Shown here: piece after piece, positions 37,601-49,360 of the stretch
Numbering within the stretch: position 1 is the stretch's first letter
Layout: the number at the start of each line of letters is the position of its first letter
Origin: Xestospongia muta
Lineage: Eukaryota; Porifera; Demospongiae; Haplosclerida; Petrosiidae
Assembly: GCA_963693285.1 (NCBI GenBank)
Contig: OY848918.1
Location: 19,665,484-19,729,483 of the forward strand
Length of the DNA: 64,000 bases
Direction: 5' to 3'
Position numbers and translations under genes: made by a program
Notes under the pieces: generated by a model
What the model saw: only the letters and a program-made list of their open reading frames with translations
Told to the model about the DNA's origin: nothing
Database searches by the model: none

Positions 37601-38931
37601 CTTCTTGAAGTTAATGGAAGATATCTTCATTATAGCTCCTTTACCAGAGAAAGGCAAGTTCTTTTTACCCTGTGTTTTACCTACTACCTCTAACTTGGAG
37701 AGTATAAGAAGCTCCTTTACAAAAGTCACAGATGCTCTTGTTTTAACATGGGATATGAAGCCTGTACCTCAAGGAATCTTTCCTGCTCTAGCGGTTAATC
37801 TCGTTAACCGACATAAGTCACCAAAATTTGATCTTTATCGACCTCCAACGTCTGATGAGCCTTCAGAGGAACTACTACAATATCGTAATGCTATCCAGTT
37901 ACTGTGTCTTGATTTAGGAGGAGCAGTTTTACTTGTTGATGCTATCTACTCTCTAGATGTCTACTACAGTGGCCCTTCAAAAAATTGCGCACTTATTCAA
38001 AATGCTATTCTCGAAGGCATTGGAGATGTGGTTAAAAAATTTCAGTATAAGCCAATTCTTTCGTTACCTCAAGAGCGTTTTTATTGCTCAATGTGTACTT
38101 CTTCTGCTAAACATCTCTGTCGCCCAGACGAAGACAAGAAAATACTTACTTGTTGCAGAGATCCTCGAAAAACAGCATGTATTGATCAATCTCGACAACT
38201 ACCATGGATTGCAGTAGACCTGTTAGTAGAAGACGTGAAAGTACAAGGTTAGTCTTTACTTGTATTGATATTTTTGTACACAAATATTCGGTAAAAGGAA
38301 CATTAGCATTGCAAGAGTGACTTACATGTATACCTAAGTAATGTAAACTGATTTTTTATATACATTCAGTTTTACTCTGATACTAGAAACACGGCCTCAG
38401 TCTGTAAATATGTCATCACTTTAGTATATTGTACAAAGAAGCCCTACCAAATATAACACCTGCCATATAACTACTATTAAAAAAATAAATTGTATGTGAT
38501 TAAAATTTTAAGAATATATTAATAAAATACTTAAAAGAGCCAATGACATCTCTGTTAGACTCTGTGATGTAAAGGTTATATTTATTATTAAATCTTTTAT
38601 TTCTAATGTAGATGATCTCACTTGCATCCTAAAGAAGAAACCAAAGCTTGTAGAGCTTGTGAGTCTTTTGACAGATATTGAGTATGAGTGGGACAAGATA
38701 GGCATCGCTTTAGAAGTAGAAGATCGTGTCCTATGTGGTTTAAATCGAAGTCATGATGATAACACAACAAAACTTATTACAGTTTTACGAAGTTGGATGG
38801 ATACATCTCCATCAAGCAGTACCTGGGATGTTGTTCTTGCTGCAGTAGAAGGCCCAATTGTGAAACATCCCTCCACTGCTTTTAAGATTCGAAAGTTTTT
38901 AGCCAAACCAGAGGTCCAGTCAAAATATTAA
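28623..38931 (+). CDS. Ankyrin / Roc-COR-like GTPase / death-domain protein (975 residues)
   Basis: Seven coding exons join in frame: 28623-28649, 28835-28936, 29951-30049, 31442-31540, 35073-35256, 36151-38247 and 38612-38931 (2928 nt). Residues 10-140 are four ankyrin repeats, with exons of 34, 33 and 33 codons plus part of exon 5 (TPLHYAARFGKTEVA; TPLHFAAYNGCFDVA; TPLHDACSRGKLEYI). The P-loop GAPGTGKSS is at about 196-204 and the G3 motif DSGGQ at 353-357. A G4-like TFYDK lies near 446. About 520-690 is COR-like (WYLFQLELYD, FLYFPAVLPDVVF, FFLPCVLP). A Cys-rich patch lies near 815-850 (FYCSMC, CCRDP). The last exon is a death domain (EWDKIGIALEV; LRSWMDTSPSSSTW). Unusual: about 110 Ser/Thr/Asp-rich residues separate G1 from G3. 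Roc-COR/death proteins such as DAPK act in cell-death or immune signalling; here that is inferred. The 36120 ATG upstream of exon 6 is intronic. Confidence 0.92.
29105..29211. mobile_element. MITE, 107 bp, in intron 2
   Basis: Inverted termini CTAGTCTCGTCCCCAGACC and its near-complement, with AAGCTAAA/TTTAGCTT inside. The duplicate copy is at 61409-61512. Confidence 0.8.
30695..31375 (-). mobile_element. Internally deleted copy of the IS630/mariner-like element, in intron 3
   Basis: Its left part (30695-31150) is a diverged match to 31935-32345 (for example ATGTAAATAACT, TGGCTCTCTAGTGCTAC, TAATTATCAGG). Its right part (31190-31360) matches 33655-33840, including the transposase N-terminus (complement of TTTCTTGAAATAGTCATAGA). 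The middle of the transposase is absent. Confidence 0.8.
31935..33937 (-). mobile_element. IS630/Tc1-mariner-like DDE transposon, decayed, in intron 4
   Basis: Inverted termini TGTCCAAGTTGAGTTGGGCC (31935) and, on the other strand, TGTCCGAGTTGAGTTGGGCC (33937). The antisense transposase runs 33786 to about 32340: basic N-terminus MLSFMLVKMQRGKRLRSQT with a helix-turn-helix-like region, then PVVYLDET (first Asp; a TGA follows), VERDDVTGGTLGS, LIVMDNASYHSRC (second Asp), and NPIEWAWAQVKGH (catalytic Glu). A 52-bp intron (32684-32735) separates the last block, and a Ser/Asp-rich tail follows. It is inactivated by TGA (33182-33184), a frameshift near 33010 and TAG (32823-32825). Confidence 0.85.
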
Positions 38932-39345
38932 GTAAAATAGTGTTATACACATGTACAATTTTAGTTTTAGCAGAACCCTTTTAGATTTTTTGAGAACAAA
39001 TTTTACTTTGTATTTTAATTGTTTTAGCTAAAATTTTCTTAATAGTTTGTAGTTACTACTTCTGACAATATTATTTTTGGTATGATTATTTAGAATATTT
39101 TTTGAATAATTAGTTAACGTTATATGTATTGTTTTTTCTATTGTTATAATATTGTTATACCATATGAATATGTTTGTATAATGATTTGCTAAGTCTATTG
39201 TATTGCGACTGTATTTATCTATAACTGCTCTTGTAGATTTTTTTTCACTTTTTCTTTAAAAAAGGTTTATTTAAAGGGCACCTAACATAAAAAATTATTT
39301 TCGCTGAAAACGTTGAAGCATTTGTAAGGCTTGCAATTTACTTCC
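38932..39345. other. 3' flank of the Ank-Roc-COR-death gene
   Basis: Very AT-rich with T runs. No AATAAA close to the stop; the true polyadenylation site is unclear. Confidence 0.4.
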
Positions 39346-39349
39346 TGTA

Positions 39350-42300
39350 ATGGGCGTGGCTTCCTTGATGACGAGTTGTAGTCATTGGATGCTTGATATA
39401 GCTAACGTGAGTAAAAGTTGTACTGTGGCTAGATGCAGTAATAAAAACAAGGATGGTGTATCCTTATTCAAATTCCCTATAAGAAAGAAAATAAGAGAAC
39501 AGTGGATTAAGCAAGTTAAGAGGACTAGAGCAGGCTGGACAAGTCCAAGTGACTATTCAATTATGTGCAGCTGTCATTTCACTGAGAAATGCTTTAAGAC
39601 TTCCAAGATTACTAGCTAAGGAGATGGGGTATACTTTCAGAAGACAAAAACACCACACCTTGTAGCCTTCCACATACACTTGTACCGTTTTTATGCAGTA
39701 CCTACAGTCATCCAAATAAAACAGAGGCAACAGCTGAGCATACTAGTTGGTTTACATGATTGTAATCGAAGTAATATTATCATTATGTTGATGAAAATTA
39801 ATTATAAATCTGAGTATTTAAATCCAGTGTAATTATCAGATGAGAAGGTTTTCCTTATAACTGTTACTGCACATGATGGTAGGATATTAATGTCCTTGCC
39901 CAATCATCTCCAACATAAACTGGTTAGTTGACGATATGCAGTGTGTCTGTATTGTTTATGGAGAAATCATAAACATATGAAGGTTACAATTTATAACAAT
40001 ATAGCTGCATTCTTTTCGAAAATGAATAGCAAGAAAGGCTCTCAACGAACTTTATTCATCACATCTTATCGATAGCGACCAGGCAACACTTGAAACTTTC
40101 ATCCAACACTTCTTTGATGAATCGCAGGAAGAGGAGGACCCAGAACCTCTCAGTAAGATTGATAAAAATGAATACAAAAACTATGAATAATTTTATAGGT
40201 AACGAGGATGAATATGATTATGATTGTGAAAACCATTCCCAGATAAGAGCTATTATAGGGGATGGCATCATTGAAAATGACTCTGAAGACCTCGTAATTA
40301 GTGATGATCATGGCACTACCTCTGACTATGAAGATAACAGAACTATCATGTAGTTAAAGTATTATTCATACCATTAGAGCATTTTTATGAAGGAGAGAAC
40401 TTGTTAACTGAAAACAAGGAAGAGGTGATTGTTGAAGCTACAATATATGACAGAGAGGAAGAAGATAAGGTAGCGAACTTTTTAGGAACTGGATGTGGAT
40501 GTACCTTGTACTTCAGAGGTCCCTGTAACAAAGCCTTTTCAGCAGAACATTTACAAACCATCCGTAGCCAATGTCAAGACTTGGATCACACTTCACTGGA
40601 CCTCGTCCTTTTAGGACAAATAATGGCTACAAACTCTCATTCTTCTACAGTTCAATGTAGCCATTAGAAATCTTCTATTTGAAAGAAGACAAGAATGTCC
40701 TATTACCATCATGGCATTCCAGTATGCCGAACCACCTTCCTTTTTCTACATGGAATAGGAAAGAGGAGATTAGATAATGTCCGTGTGTCTTATGAAAATG
40801 ATGCACTTACCTCAAGGACACATGGGAATTGTAATCGTAGACCACACAATGGCTTTACAACCCACGAGCTCATCCACACTGTGACTTACATTAAAAACTA
40901 TGCAGAGGCTAATGGAATACTCCTTCCAGGTCAAATACCTGGATTTAAAAGAACGGATATTCAACTACTACCAACACAAACAACCAAACGATCAGTCTGA
41001 ATGGAGTACATTGAAGCCAGTAGGTCTTTTGATATTTGCACTGTGGGTTACCACAGCTTCTGTAAAATTTGGAGAAAGTTTCTCCCTCACATTATCATCA
41101 CCAAACCAAAATCTGACCTTTGCTGGCTGTGCCAGAGAAACAACAGAACTATCAGTGGCACAACTAATCTATCTGAGAGTGTGAAACAACAAGTAAACTT
41201 TTAAATTTTTTTATTGTATAGGTTTACTTAACTTTTATAGGCACTCCAACAAGCCATAGCTCATTTAGAAAGAGCGACAAAAGAGAGATCACACTACAAA
41301 CTCCAATGTACTTAGAGCAGGGAAGACCTGAAAAGGATATTTACATCTCCAGACGGTAATTACTGTCCTCCTCTGATTGGATCTCCCTTTTCTCCCTGCT
41401 CTTTGGATATCACAGTACATACAAATTTTGACTTCACTCAACAAGTTCATTATCCTTCCAATCCTCTCCAATCAGGACCCATCTACTTTCTCACACCCAG
41501 AAAATGTAGCATTTTCAGAATTAGTTCTGAAGGGTTACCTAGGCAGGTATTATCAGAGATTTGAAAATTTCTTACTAAATTATTCTTACTCTTGAACATA
41601 GGTTAACTATCTCATAGATGAAGCTGTTGACACAGGAAAAGGGTCTAATACTGTCGTAAGCTTGCTACACGATTATTTCTCCAATCTCAGTTTAGGGGAA
41701 ATGACTCAACAATTACATGCTGATAACTGTGTTGGACAAAATAAGAACAACACAATTATGCAGGTGTGTCTCAAATAATAATGATAATTAATGTTAACTA
41801 TTGCTATCTTTTAAATAGTACCTTCAATGGAGAATCATGGTCGGCTTAAGTCGTTCCATTACTATGCAATTCATAGTGGTTGGACACACTAAGTTCACTC
41901 CTGACTCATGTTTTGGGTTAGTAAAGCAGCGTTATTGGAGAACACATGTAGAATGTCTCAGTGATATTGTGGATGTATTGAACAAGTCTGGCTATATCAA
42001 CCATGCAAGATTAGTTGGTAGACAAGAGGGCCAAGTTCTCATACCAACTTACGACTGGAAGACATATCTCTCTCCTAACTTCAAGAAAATACCAAATATC
42101 AAAAGGTTCCATCAATTTAAATTTTTAGCAGATCATCCAGGAGTTGTCATCTGCAAAATTATACAGTGACAGTGAAGAGACAAAACTGGATATGTGTGTA
42201 TATCCTTTGTGGCAACCTAGTATCTCTGACCTTCCACCATTAGTTCAGCCACGAGGGTTATCTCCTGAAAGATAACTGTATCTCTATAAAAACATACGTC

Positions 42301-42524
42301 CTTTTTGTACTGAAAGGTCTATGGATTTGACATGTCCTATACCATCAACAAGTTCAGTGCCAGCTCCAACAACCTCTCATGCTATATCATCATCTTCACC
42401 TCCATCTCAAAGTCCCCCTCCTCCTCTATTAGATGCTCCACCTAATAAGAGATTAAGACAGTGTGGTGACTGTGGTAGATCTGGTCATAATCTTCGTTCA
42501 TGTAGACTAGTAGAAGAGAATTAA
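39350..42524 (+). mobile_element. THAP-domain transposon-like gene, decayed
   Basis: From about 39386 a THAP zinc finger: SCTVARCSNKNKDGVSLFKF, EQWIKQVKR, and CSCHFTEKCF, so the C2CH ligands are present. A frameshift at ITS/LAKEMGYTF and then AVPTVIQ continue the usual layout. At 40095-40350 an acidic linker follows. The main body starts about 40480 (GCGCTLYFRGPCNKAF). It reads through PVCRTTFLFLHGIGKRRLDN, NYAEANGILLPGQIPGFKR, SDLCWLCQRNN and HADNCVGQNKNN (41721-41756), then across an intron (41763-41817) to YLQWRIMVGLSRS and GHTKFTPDSCFG. A zinc knuckle CGDCGRSGHNLRSC ends it. Several stops and frameshifts make it dead. I recognise the layout as a metazoan transposon-type protein but cannot name the superfamily. 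Confidence 0.7.
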
Positions 42525-42529
42525 TTCAG

Positions 42530-43560
42530 CATTTCTTACCTCTATGTCTATTCATTTTTAACGGTTCTTTCAAGAACCACCAAATAGCAAAAGATTTCAA
42601 CTTGTTTAACCTCCATTTTAAGTCATAATCCAAATCATCAATCACTTGTCTAGGCTACAGCCTTATATCTAAACATACATAGCTTAGTAAATACTTTTGA
42701 AATAAAACATACCTTTGTACAGAGTTAGCAAACGGCGCCACCAAATTACTATTTCCATGAACAAAATCAGTTAACTCCACATTTTTGTATGACTATTGCT
42801 TTTTTTAGCAGTACCTTTAGTGGTCTAAGGTAGGTAACTTTCAAAACAGACAAGGTCTTCCTAGCATCTTCTGGTCAAAACAATCACACGAGGTTTTGTG
42901 GTAAAGTCATGTGATTTCACATAAACAAACGAGTATACGGAAAATTTTAAAATGCTTTATTTCTACAAAAACGCTATCTCTTAGTGACCTACTTTTATGT
43001 AGTGTAACTTCAAAACGCAACCTCCAAATCACATAGGACAAACGCCAGTAGCCAAGACAACGTACACTGCAGCCTACACAACAACTAAAAATGTGCAAAT
43101 CCCGACTTTGGTGCTCTTTTTGCATCTACGGTCACATATAGTTCTGCATATCTTTTGTACATATCATTATATATAACTTTACTGATTATTATTACATTAT
43201 ACATTGGTTGTTATCCTTAACAACACCTTCGTTTATTTTCAAATGAGTTGTGTTCTCAGGTGGTATGACTAAGCGGAACGAGTGCCTCAGCTCCACCTAT
43301 TGCCTAAAAGATGCACCAGTCTTACACAGTGATAATGCGAATTCTCTCCCAATGACTCCTTCTATTAGCTATCAAGTATTATTACACTAATTATATAATT
43401 GAACCAATTAAATAAGTGTCTAATGAATATATGGACATTATTAATTTTATGTATAACACGCGTGGTCTTTGCACATGCACATTGGGTATAAAAGTTATAT
43501 ATAACTACATCGCCCCACCTCTTTGTACTAGCTGAGAATGTAAAGAAGCACTTTTCATTT
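42530..43560. other. Flank of the THAP element
   Basis: No exon recognised. Coordinates 43475-43495 (GGGTATAAAAGTTATATA) resemble a TATA promoter facing the decayed ankyrin exon region. Confidence 0.4.
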
Positions 43561-43562
43561 CA

Positions 43563-43565
<3 letters not shown>

Positions 43566-43602
<37 letters not shown>
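43566..43602. repeat. (CT)n microsatellite
   Basis: 37 bp of pure CT in unique sequence, outside the small-gene array. Confidence 0.95.
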
Positions 43603-43605
<3 letters not shown>

Positions 43606-44611
43606 GCTAACCTGTCAGAAATTGATTGAAGACAACATTAATCCAATACCAAACCCTGTGACTCACTCTGAGAATACAATAAATAATATATTATTCCATT
43701 CATGACTTTCTATTATCAATTTAGTCCCTTTAATACACTTATGTATAAAAATGATAAAGTTGTGTTAATTCCGTGTTTATTTTGTATTTCATTAGTTGGG
43801 ATGCATACAATGTTGTTATTAATGTTTCTAAATGGAGTGATTGTTTTGATATAAAAATTTGTAGAAGATACATACTTGACCTTATGTTATCATTAAGTCA
43901 ATTACAAGTCCTTTGATGTGGGACTGGGTTAAGAGAAATTAGTCATGAACAAGATATAGAATATCCATCATGATGACTTGTATGTTACATTACAAATACT
44001 TTCCACATTTCACAAATTCTTACATGTATTGTTGAATATATGTCATGTTTAGATTTATTAGACAATATAGGCTTACATTGTTACATATAATATTATATAT
44101 ACATTTCATGTGGGACCTGGTTACAATTAATGTTGCTCATTGTAAACGTCTTGGTCATATTATGATTCCATATAACATAATTGTTGTTCCATGGTATATT
44201 AGTTGTTGTGCCTTAATACCTGTATTTACTACACATTAGCCTAATTCCAAGTATGCAGTTATGTCATTAATTATAATATGTAATTCTATACATAAGGTGT
44301 GTCTACTCTTCCCACTATTTGAGCTCTATTGTATGTTTATTATATACAATTTTAATAACAAATATAACAGATATCATCAATGTTGAATTCATATATAGTG
44401 ATTATTACAATCATAACACATAGTATACATCATCATATGTTAGACAATTGTAATAATATGACTGGAAGATCATAAATGTTAGCATTATATCAATTTAGTA
44501 TATTCCCTATATTATGTTTTATTACATAATTGTATTAATGATTATGTTATAATGCTATAGAATAAAATGTTTTTTCATGTTCCTCTTAATATAATTCCTT
44601 TTATCACATAG

Positions 44612-44794
44612 TATGTACTTAGCTCCTTACATGATGCCTGCTGCAAAGGGAAAGTAGATTTGGTTGAAATATTATTATTATATGGTGCTAATGCCACATA
44701 ACTAATAAAAACTGTTAAAAACTTGCTGAAGAGGTAAAATGTGATGATATTAATAAAGAGAAAATTCTACAACTAATTGACAAGTCACTACATG
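44612..44794 (+). pseudogene. Decayed ankyrin exon (paralogue of exon 5 of the main gene)
   Basis: After a CACATAG acceptor it reads SSLHDACCKGKVDLVEILLL and YGANAT, matching TPLHDACSRGKLEYIKLLLS and NGADAT. It then meets a TAA. One frame over it continues KLAEEVKCDDINKEKILQLI, matching the ADKVKPDDKNRATILHLI end of the functional exon. Length (183 against 184 nt) and donor position agree. The Roc-COR-death exons that should follow are not in the 44.8-57 kb interval. Confidence 0.8.
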
Positions 44795-45080
44795 GTCAGT
44801 GTATAGTTCTATACTAATGTAGTTCATTGTTATTTTCTAGACATTAGAATGTACTTACAATAAATGTCAATGCAATGATAATAATGTAACCTAGTAACAT
44901 GATGTATACTGCTAGTAATAACAGTGTCACTTTATACATGACTATACAATCTGTACAAACTGATAATCAAGGATTACAAGCAAACATTCAGTACTATGAT
45001 CAAACACTTGTCTTGACTTCACTATTAACATAGTCATATAAAAATGTACTGTATTAATAACAGATCAAACAAATTATTAA

Positions 45081-45290
45081 TTACTGATATTTGCCTAAAA
45101 TTATCATGTATTTTTTTGAGTTAATGATGACATGATGAGAGTTAATCCATAATATAAAGAGATCGATGTTGGATTGAACAATGGAGATTGAAGTTGAAGA
45201 AATTTCCTGACATAAAAAAATGTTATTCATGTAATGGGTGAGGGTAGCTGAAGAGAGGAGGGGTAGTTTAGCAAGGTTATTCATATAAAT
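45081..45290 (-). mobile_element. LINE reverse-transcriptase fragment (motif C region)
   Basis: The ORF reads MNNLAKLPLLSSATLTHYMN, then NIFLCQEISS. YMNN stands where a functional enzyme has YADD. It is followed by LWINSHHVIINSKK, as in CR1/Jockey-type non-LTR elements. No flanking termini are seen. Confidence 0.75.
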
Positions 45291-45332
45291 GATGAATAAA
45301 AGAGGCTAGAAAATAGATCTTTTTAACACTTT

Positions 45333-47909
45333 GATGTAGCCAATTCTAAAAGAACAAGTAACCAATAAAGTTCACAAACATTAAAAGTAATGTATCATAC
45401 CTTTATGTTTTGACATTATTCTGTCAGCTAAGTTATGTCAATTTAAACTATCATTTCTTAAATATGTAGAAAAGGTGTGAATGTGCTAGCATTGTGTTTG
45501 ACATGATCCTTTATATCACAAGAATCTGATCAATTGTCAATTTTTGGTTTTCTTCAACGGTACTCAAAAAAGCAGTCTGTGCTGTCTTTTTTGACCTAAA
45601 AAAGTATTTGACTCTGTCCCTCACCAGCCCTTACTTGAGTCGTTATCTTTGCTTGAGCTTCCCTCTTTCTTCTTGTCTTGGCTCTATAGTTATCTACAAG
45701 GATGTACACAACAAAAGTAGTCATAAATGATTCTCTCTCTTCTAAATCTGAAGTCACTTCTGGTGGTAGCCCTAAGCCCTGTATGGTCTCACCACATGAC
45801 TTCTAGATCTCTACTGATTATGTAATAACACATATTTTTCAGTTGTGTTAACATGGTTGGTCAAATGTACTTATTATGTGTTATAGAGTAATCCCTGATT
45901 AAAGAAAAATTTAGTCAGAAAATATGTAATTTTGTAATCTCTTGTTGTCTATCAGTAGCTACACAATACAAAATATAACATGTTATGCATTTGAGTAGTT
46001 ATATAATACCTTCTCTTTTTTAAAACGTAGATGTGAGGTTCTCCAGTGTTTTCATCTTGTCAATCAGTTCATAGGCTTCTGTATTTGAAATATGAAATGA
46101 TAAAGAATGTACAACTGTACTTACTTTCTTGTTTGCTATCAAGTGGTTCTCAAGGTTTTGACTTACTTGTGGAAGACAAGGTTTAGGAGATCTCTCATCT
46201 CTCTAAACAAAACAATTTTGAGTACTTATTCTAGACAATTGAAGGAGGAACAGTAATATCATTATTGTCAAGATGATGATTACTTTATATTTTAAATAAT
46301 GAAGCATCTATGATTGTATATCACACAGTAAAGGTATAATGTCATAGCTTATATGCCTTAATCGGATTAAGGTAAGTCATGTCATACTATGGTCCTAATA
46401 AGTATTAATATGTGTATCTAGTGAAATGGTATCACCTTGTGTAGGTCAATAGTTACCATATACTGTAAATTAATGGAAAATTATTGCCAAAGATACACCT
46501 AACTAGGTGTAGATATGTCTATTAGATTTTGTAACTAAACCTTTTTATGTAGTTCTTTGAGTGTTCATGTTCACAGGTACTTGTTGCACTTATGTAATAA
46601 TGTAAATATTATCATTAAACATTAAAGTGTTTTAATTAGTAATATATTAAATGTATGTAGATACTTTTAAGGGTAGTTAATGTGATAAAATCACGGCTGT
46701 ATACAACAAGTAGCCATTAATGATTCTTCTCTCTCTTCTAAATCTCAAGTTACCTGTGTTGTGCCCCAAAACCTCTATTTTCTAGCCTCTTTTATTTATC
46801 ATTTATATGAATGACCTTGCTAAACTATCCCTCCTCTCTTCAGCTACATATACATGTGACCATAGTATGACATGACTTACCTTAATCCACTCAAGGCATA
46901 AGCTATGACATTATACCTTTACTGTGTGATATACAATCATAGATGCTTCATTATTTAAAATATAAATTAATCATTATCTAGACAATAATGATATTTCCTT
47001 TCCTCCTTTAATTGTCTACAATAAGTACTCCAAATACTTTTGTTTAGAGAGATGTGAGATCTCCTAAACCTTGTCTTCCACAATTAAGTCAAACCTTGAG
47101 AACCACTTGATAGCAAAAAAAAGTAAGTACACCTGTACATTCTTTATCATTTCACATTACAAATACAGAATCATATAACTGATTGACAAGATGAAAACAC
47201 TGGAGAACCTCACATCTCCTTTTTAAGAAAAAGAAGGTATTATATAACTACTCAAAATGCATAACATGTTCTATTCTGTATTGTGTAGCTACTGACAGAC
47301 AACAAGAGATTACAAAATTACATATTTTCTGACTAAATTTTTCTTTAATCAGGGATTACTCTATATAACACATAATAAGTACATTTGACTAACCATGTTA
47401 ACACAACTGAAAAATATGTGTTATTACATAATCAGTAGAGATCTAGAAGTCATGTGGTGAGACAATACAGGGCTTAGGGCTATCCCCAGAGGTGACTTCA
47501 GATTTAGAAGAGAAAGAATTATTTATGACTACTTGTTGTGTACAGCCTTGTGGATAACTATGGAGCCAATAAAAGAGAAGAGAGGGAAGGTCAAGCAAAG
47601 ATAAGGAGTCAAGTAGAGGATGGTGAGGGACAGAGTGAAATGCTTTTGTGAGCTCAAAAAAAGACGTAGACTGCTTTTTGAGATCCAATGAAGAAAACCA
47701 AGAATTAACAAATTATCGGATTCTTGATGATCTAAAGGATCATGTCAAACACAATGCTAGCACCTTCACAACTTTCCTAGATATTTAAGAGATGATATTT
47801 TAAATTGACATGACATAGCTCTCAAAATAATGTAAAAATATTAATGTGTGATACATAAGTTTGTAAACTTTATTAACTACTTGTTCTTTTAGAATTGGCT
47901 ACATCAGTG
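45333..47909. repeat. Large inverted repeat with LINE fragments
   Basis: Arms 45333-46412 and 46853-47909 are diverged reverse complements, with ends TTTGATGTAGCCAATTCTA / TTGGCTACATCA and inner ends AAGGTAAGTCATGTCATACT. The 440-bp spacer holds a third RT fragment (46690-46860: plus strand, SKSQVTCVVP, ASFIYHLYE). The arms carry RT motif A/B sequence: left, plus strand (45560-45800: LPSFFLSWLYSYLQGCTQ); right, minus strand (47443-47710: AFHSVPHHPLLDSLSLLDLP). The outer parts (about 45333-45525 and 47735-47909) match the start of piggyBac remnant 1. Confidence 0.85.
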
Positions 47910-49360
47910 TTAAATAAGAGTTCAAAACTTTTCAAGTTACAAGCAAACATCCAGTCTACATAGTTTGCAGATTATAAAATAGTCATAATATGTTAATATT
48001 TACTTTGTTATATTAAGTCAGTTAGTGAATTGTCTCGTACTTAATTAAATTCTTAGAAATGTAATTATTTTATGATTGCATATGATATATTTATTTTAAG
48101 CAGATCTTATACATTGTGACATTATTCCTTATATGATGTATGTTACTCCTGTGATGTTTCTAAATGAATGAGTGTTCATCAATTTTTTCCCATTAAAATA
48201 CTATGTGCAAAAGGAGCTATTTGGAGCCCCAACCAATTTAATTCCAAATGGAGATCCTCTTTAGCAACAGGTAATTTTCAACAACTTTGCTTTCTATAGA
48301 ACTCTAGTTCCAATGGTGTAGTTTTCTCAGTTTAAGTGATCCAGATTCATTGCAGCAGATGTTGCAGGACATTGATAACAATTACAATGATGATGATTTT
48401 GAAAGTACTTGTTATGTGGATGATTTTAAAAAAATAAAAATGAAAGTAGTATTACTTTTACTACACCTAACAGTTACTGCTACTGTGTCTGTTGTTTCTA
48501 CACTTCTACTGCTACTTCTCCATTTCAAGAAAAACTAGGACTAACGAGCAACAACTCTTGAGCAGATCCTGTTGATTATTTCAATCAACTATGGATAAAC
48601 ACAATAAATAATGAAATATTACATCAAACAAACCTCTATAGTCAACATTATATTAACTCTCCTGATGATCATCTACAGCACCATCCTAGACATTGAGTGC
48701 ACGATTTTACTAAACATCAATTCATCCTAGGAGAGCTCTATAATTTTATAACATTAGTAATCATAATAAGTGTTGTCAGTATACCATCTGTTCAAATATA
48801 TTGGTCCACAAATTGGCCACTTATCAATGACCGCTTTCACAACATAATATCTATCTGAAGATAAATTTCTTCATCTATCAGACAATGATAACTATACTTC
48901 CTATATACAAGTTGGATATGATCACTTATTATAAATTTAACCAATCACTGCTCACCTGATTAGTCAGTTCCAATCATTATACACTCTGAACCAAAGCAGT
49001 AGTAAAAGAGGAGGGGATATCAGTTCTAATGTTTGCCTATCTTTTTTTTAGTACCTCCATAAAAAGCCACAAAAAAGAGGGATGAAGGCTTGGATACTTA
49101 TTGATGCCAAAATTGGCTACATGTGGAACTTGGACATCTACACTGGAAAATCTGAGTACTGAGATGGAGATTTACCACTGTCAACTCATGTTATTCTTTA
49201 CCTGACAGCTACCTTCAAATTAAGGGGTATAACTACACAAGTCCATACTTGTGTAGATGGCTATATGATACTGGTTCTGAAATCTGTGCAACAGTCAAGC
49301 TGAGCAGAAAAGAAATACCTATTTATTCAACAAGAAAAAAAGGTGAAATCACAACATACC
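47735..49360 (+). mobile_element. piggyBac-like transposon remnant 2
   Basis: Direct-orientation homologue of 21178-22832, with the same leader (AAAGGATCATGTCAAACA), acidic block (MLQDIDNNYNDDDFESTCY) and core (KRGMKAWILIDAKIGYMWNL with one frame). DIYTGKSEY, DLPLSTHVILYL and YLCRWLYDTGSEICATVKL follow. It breaks at AATCACAACATACC and lacks the C-terminal third. Dead. Confidence 0.8.
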
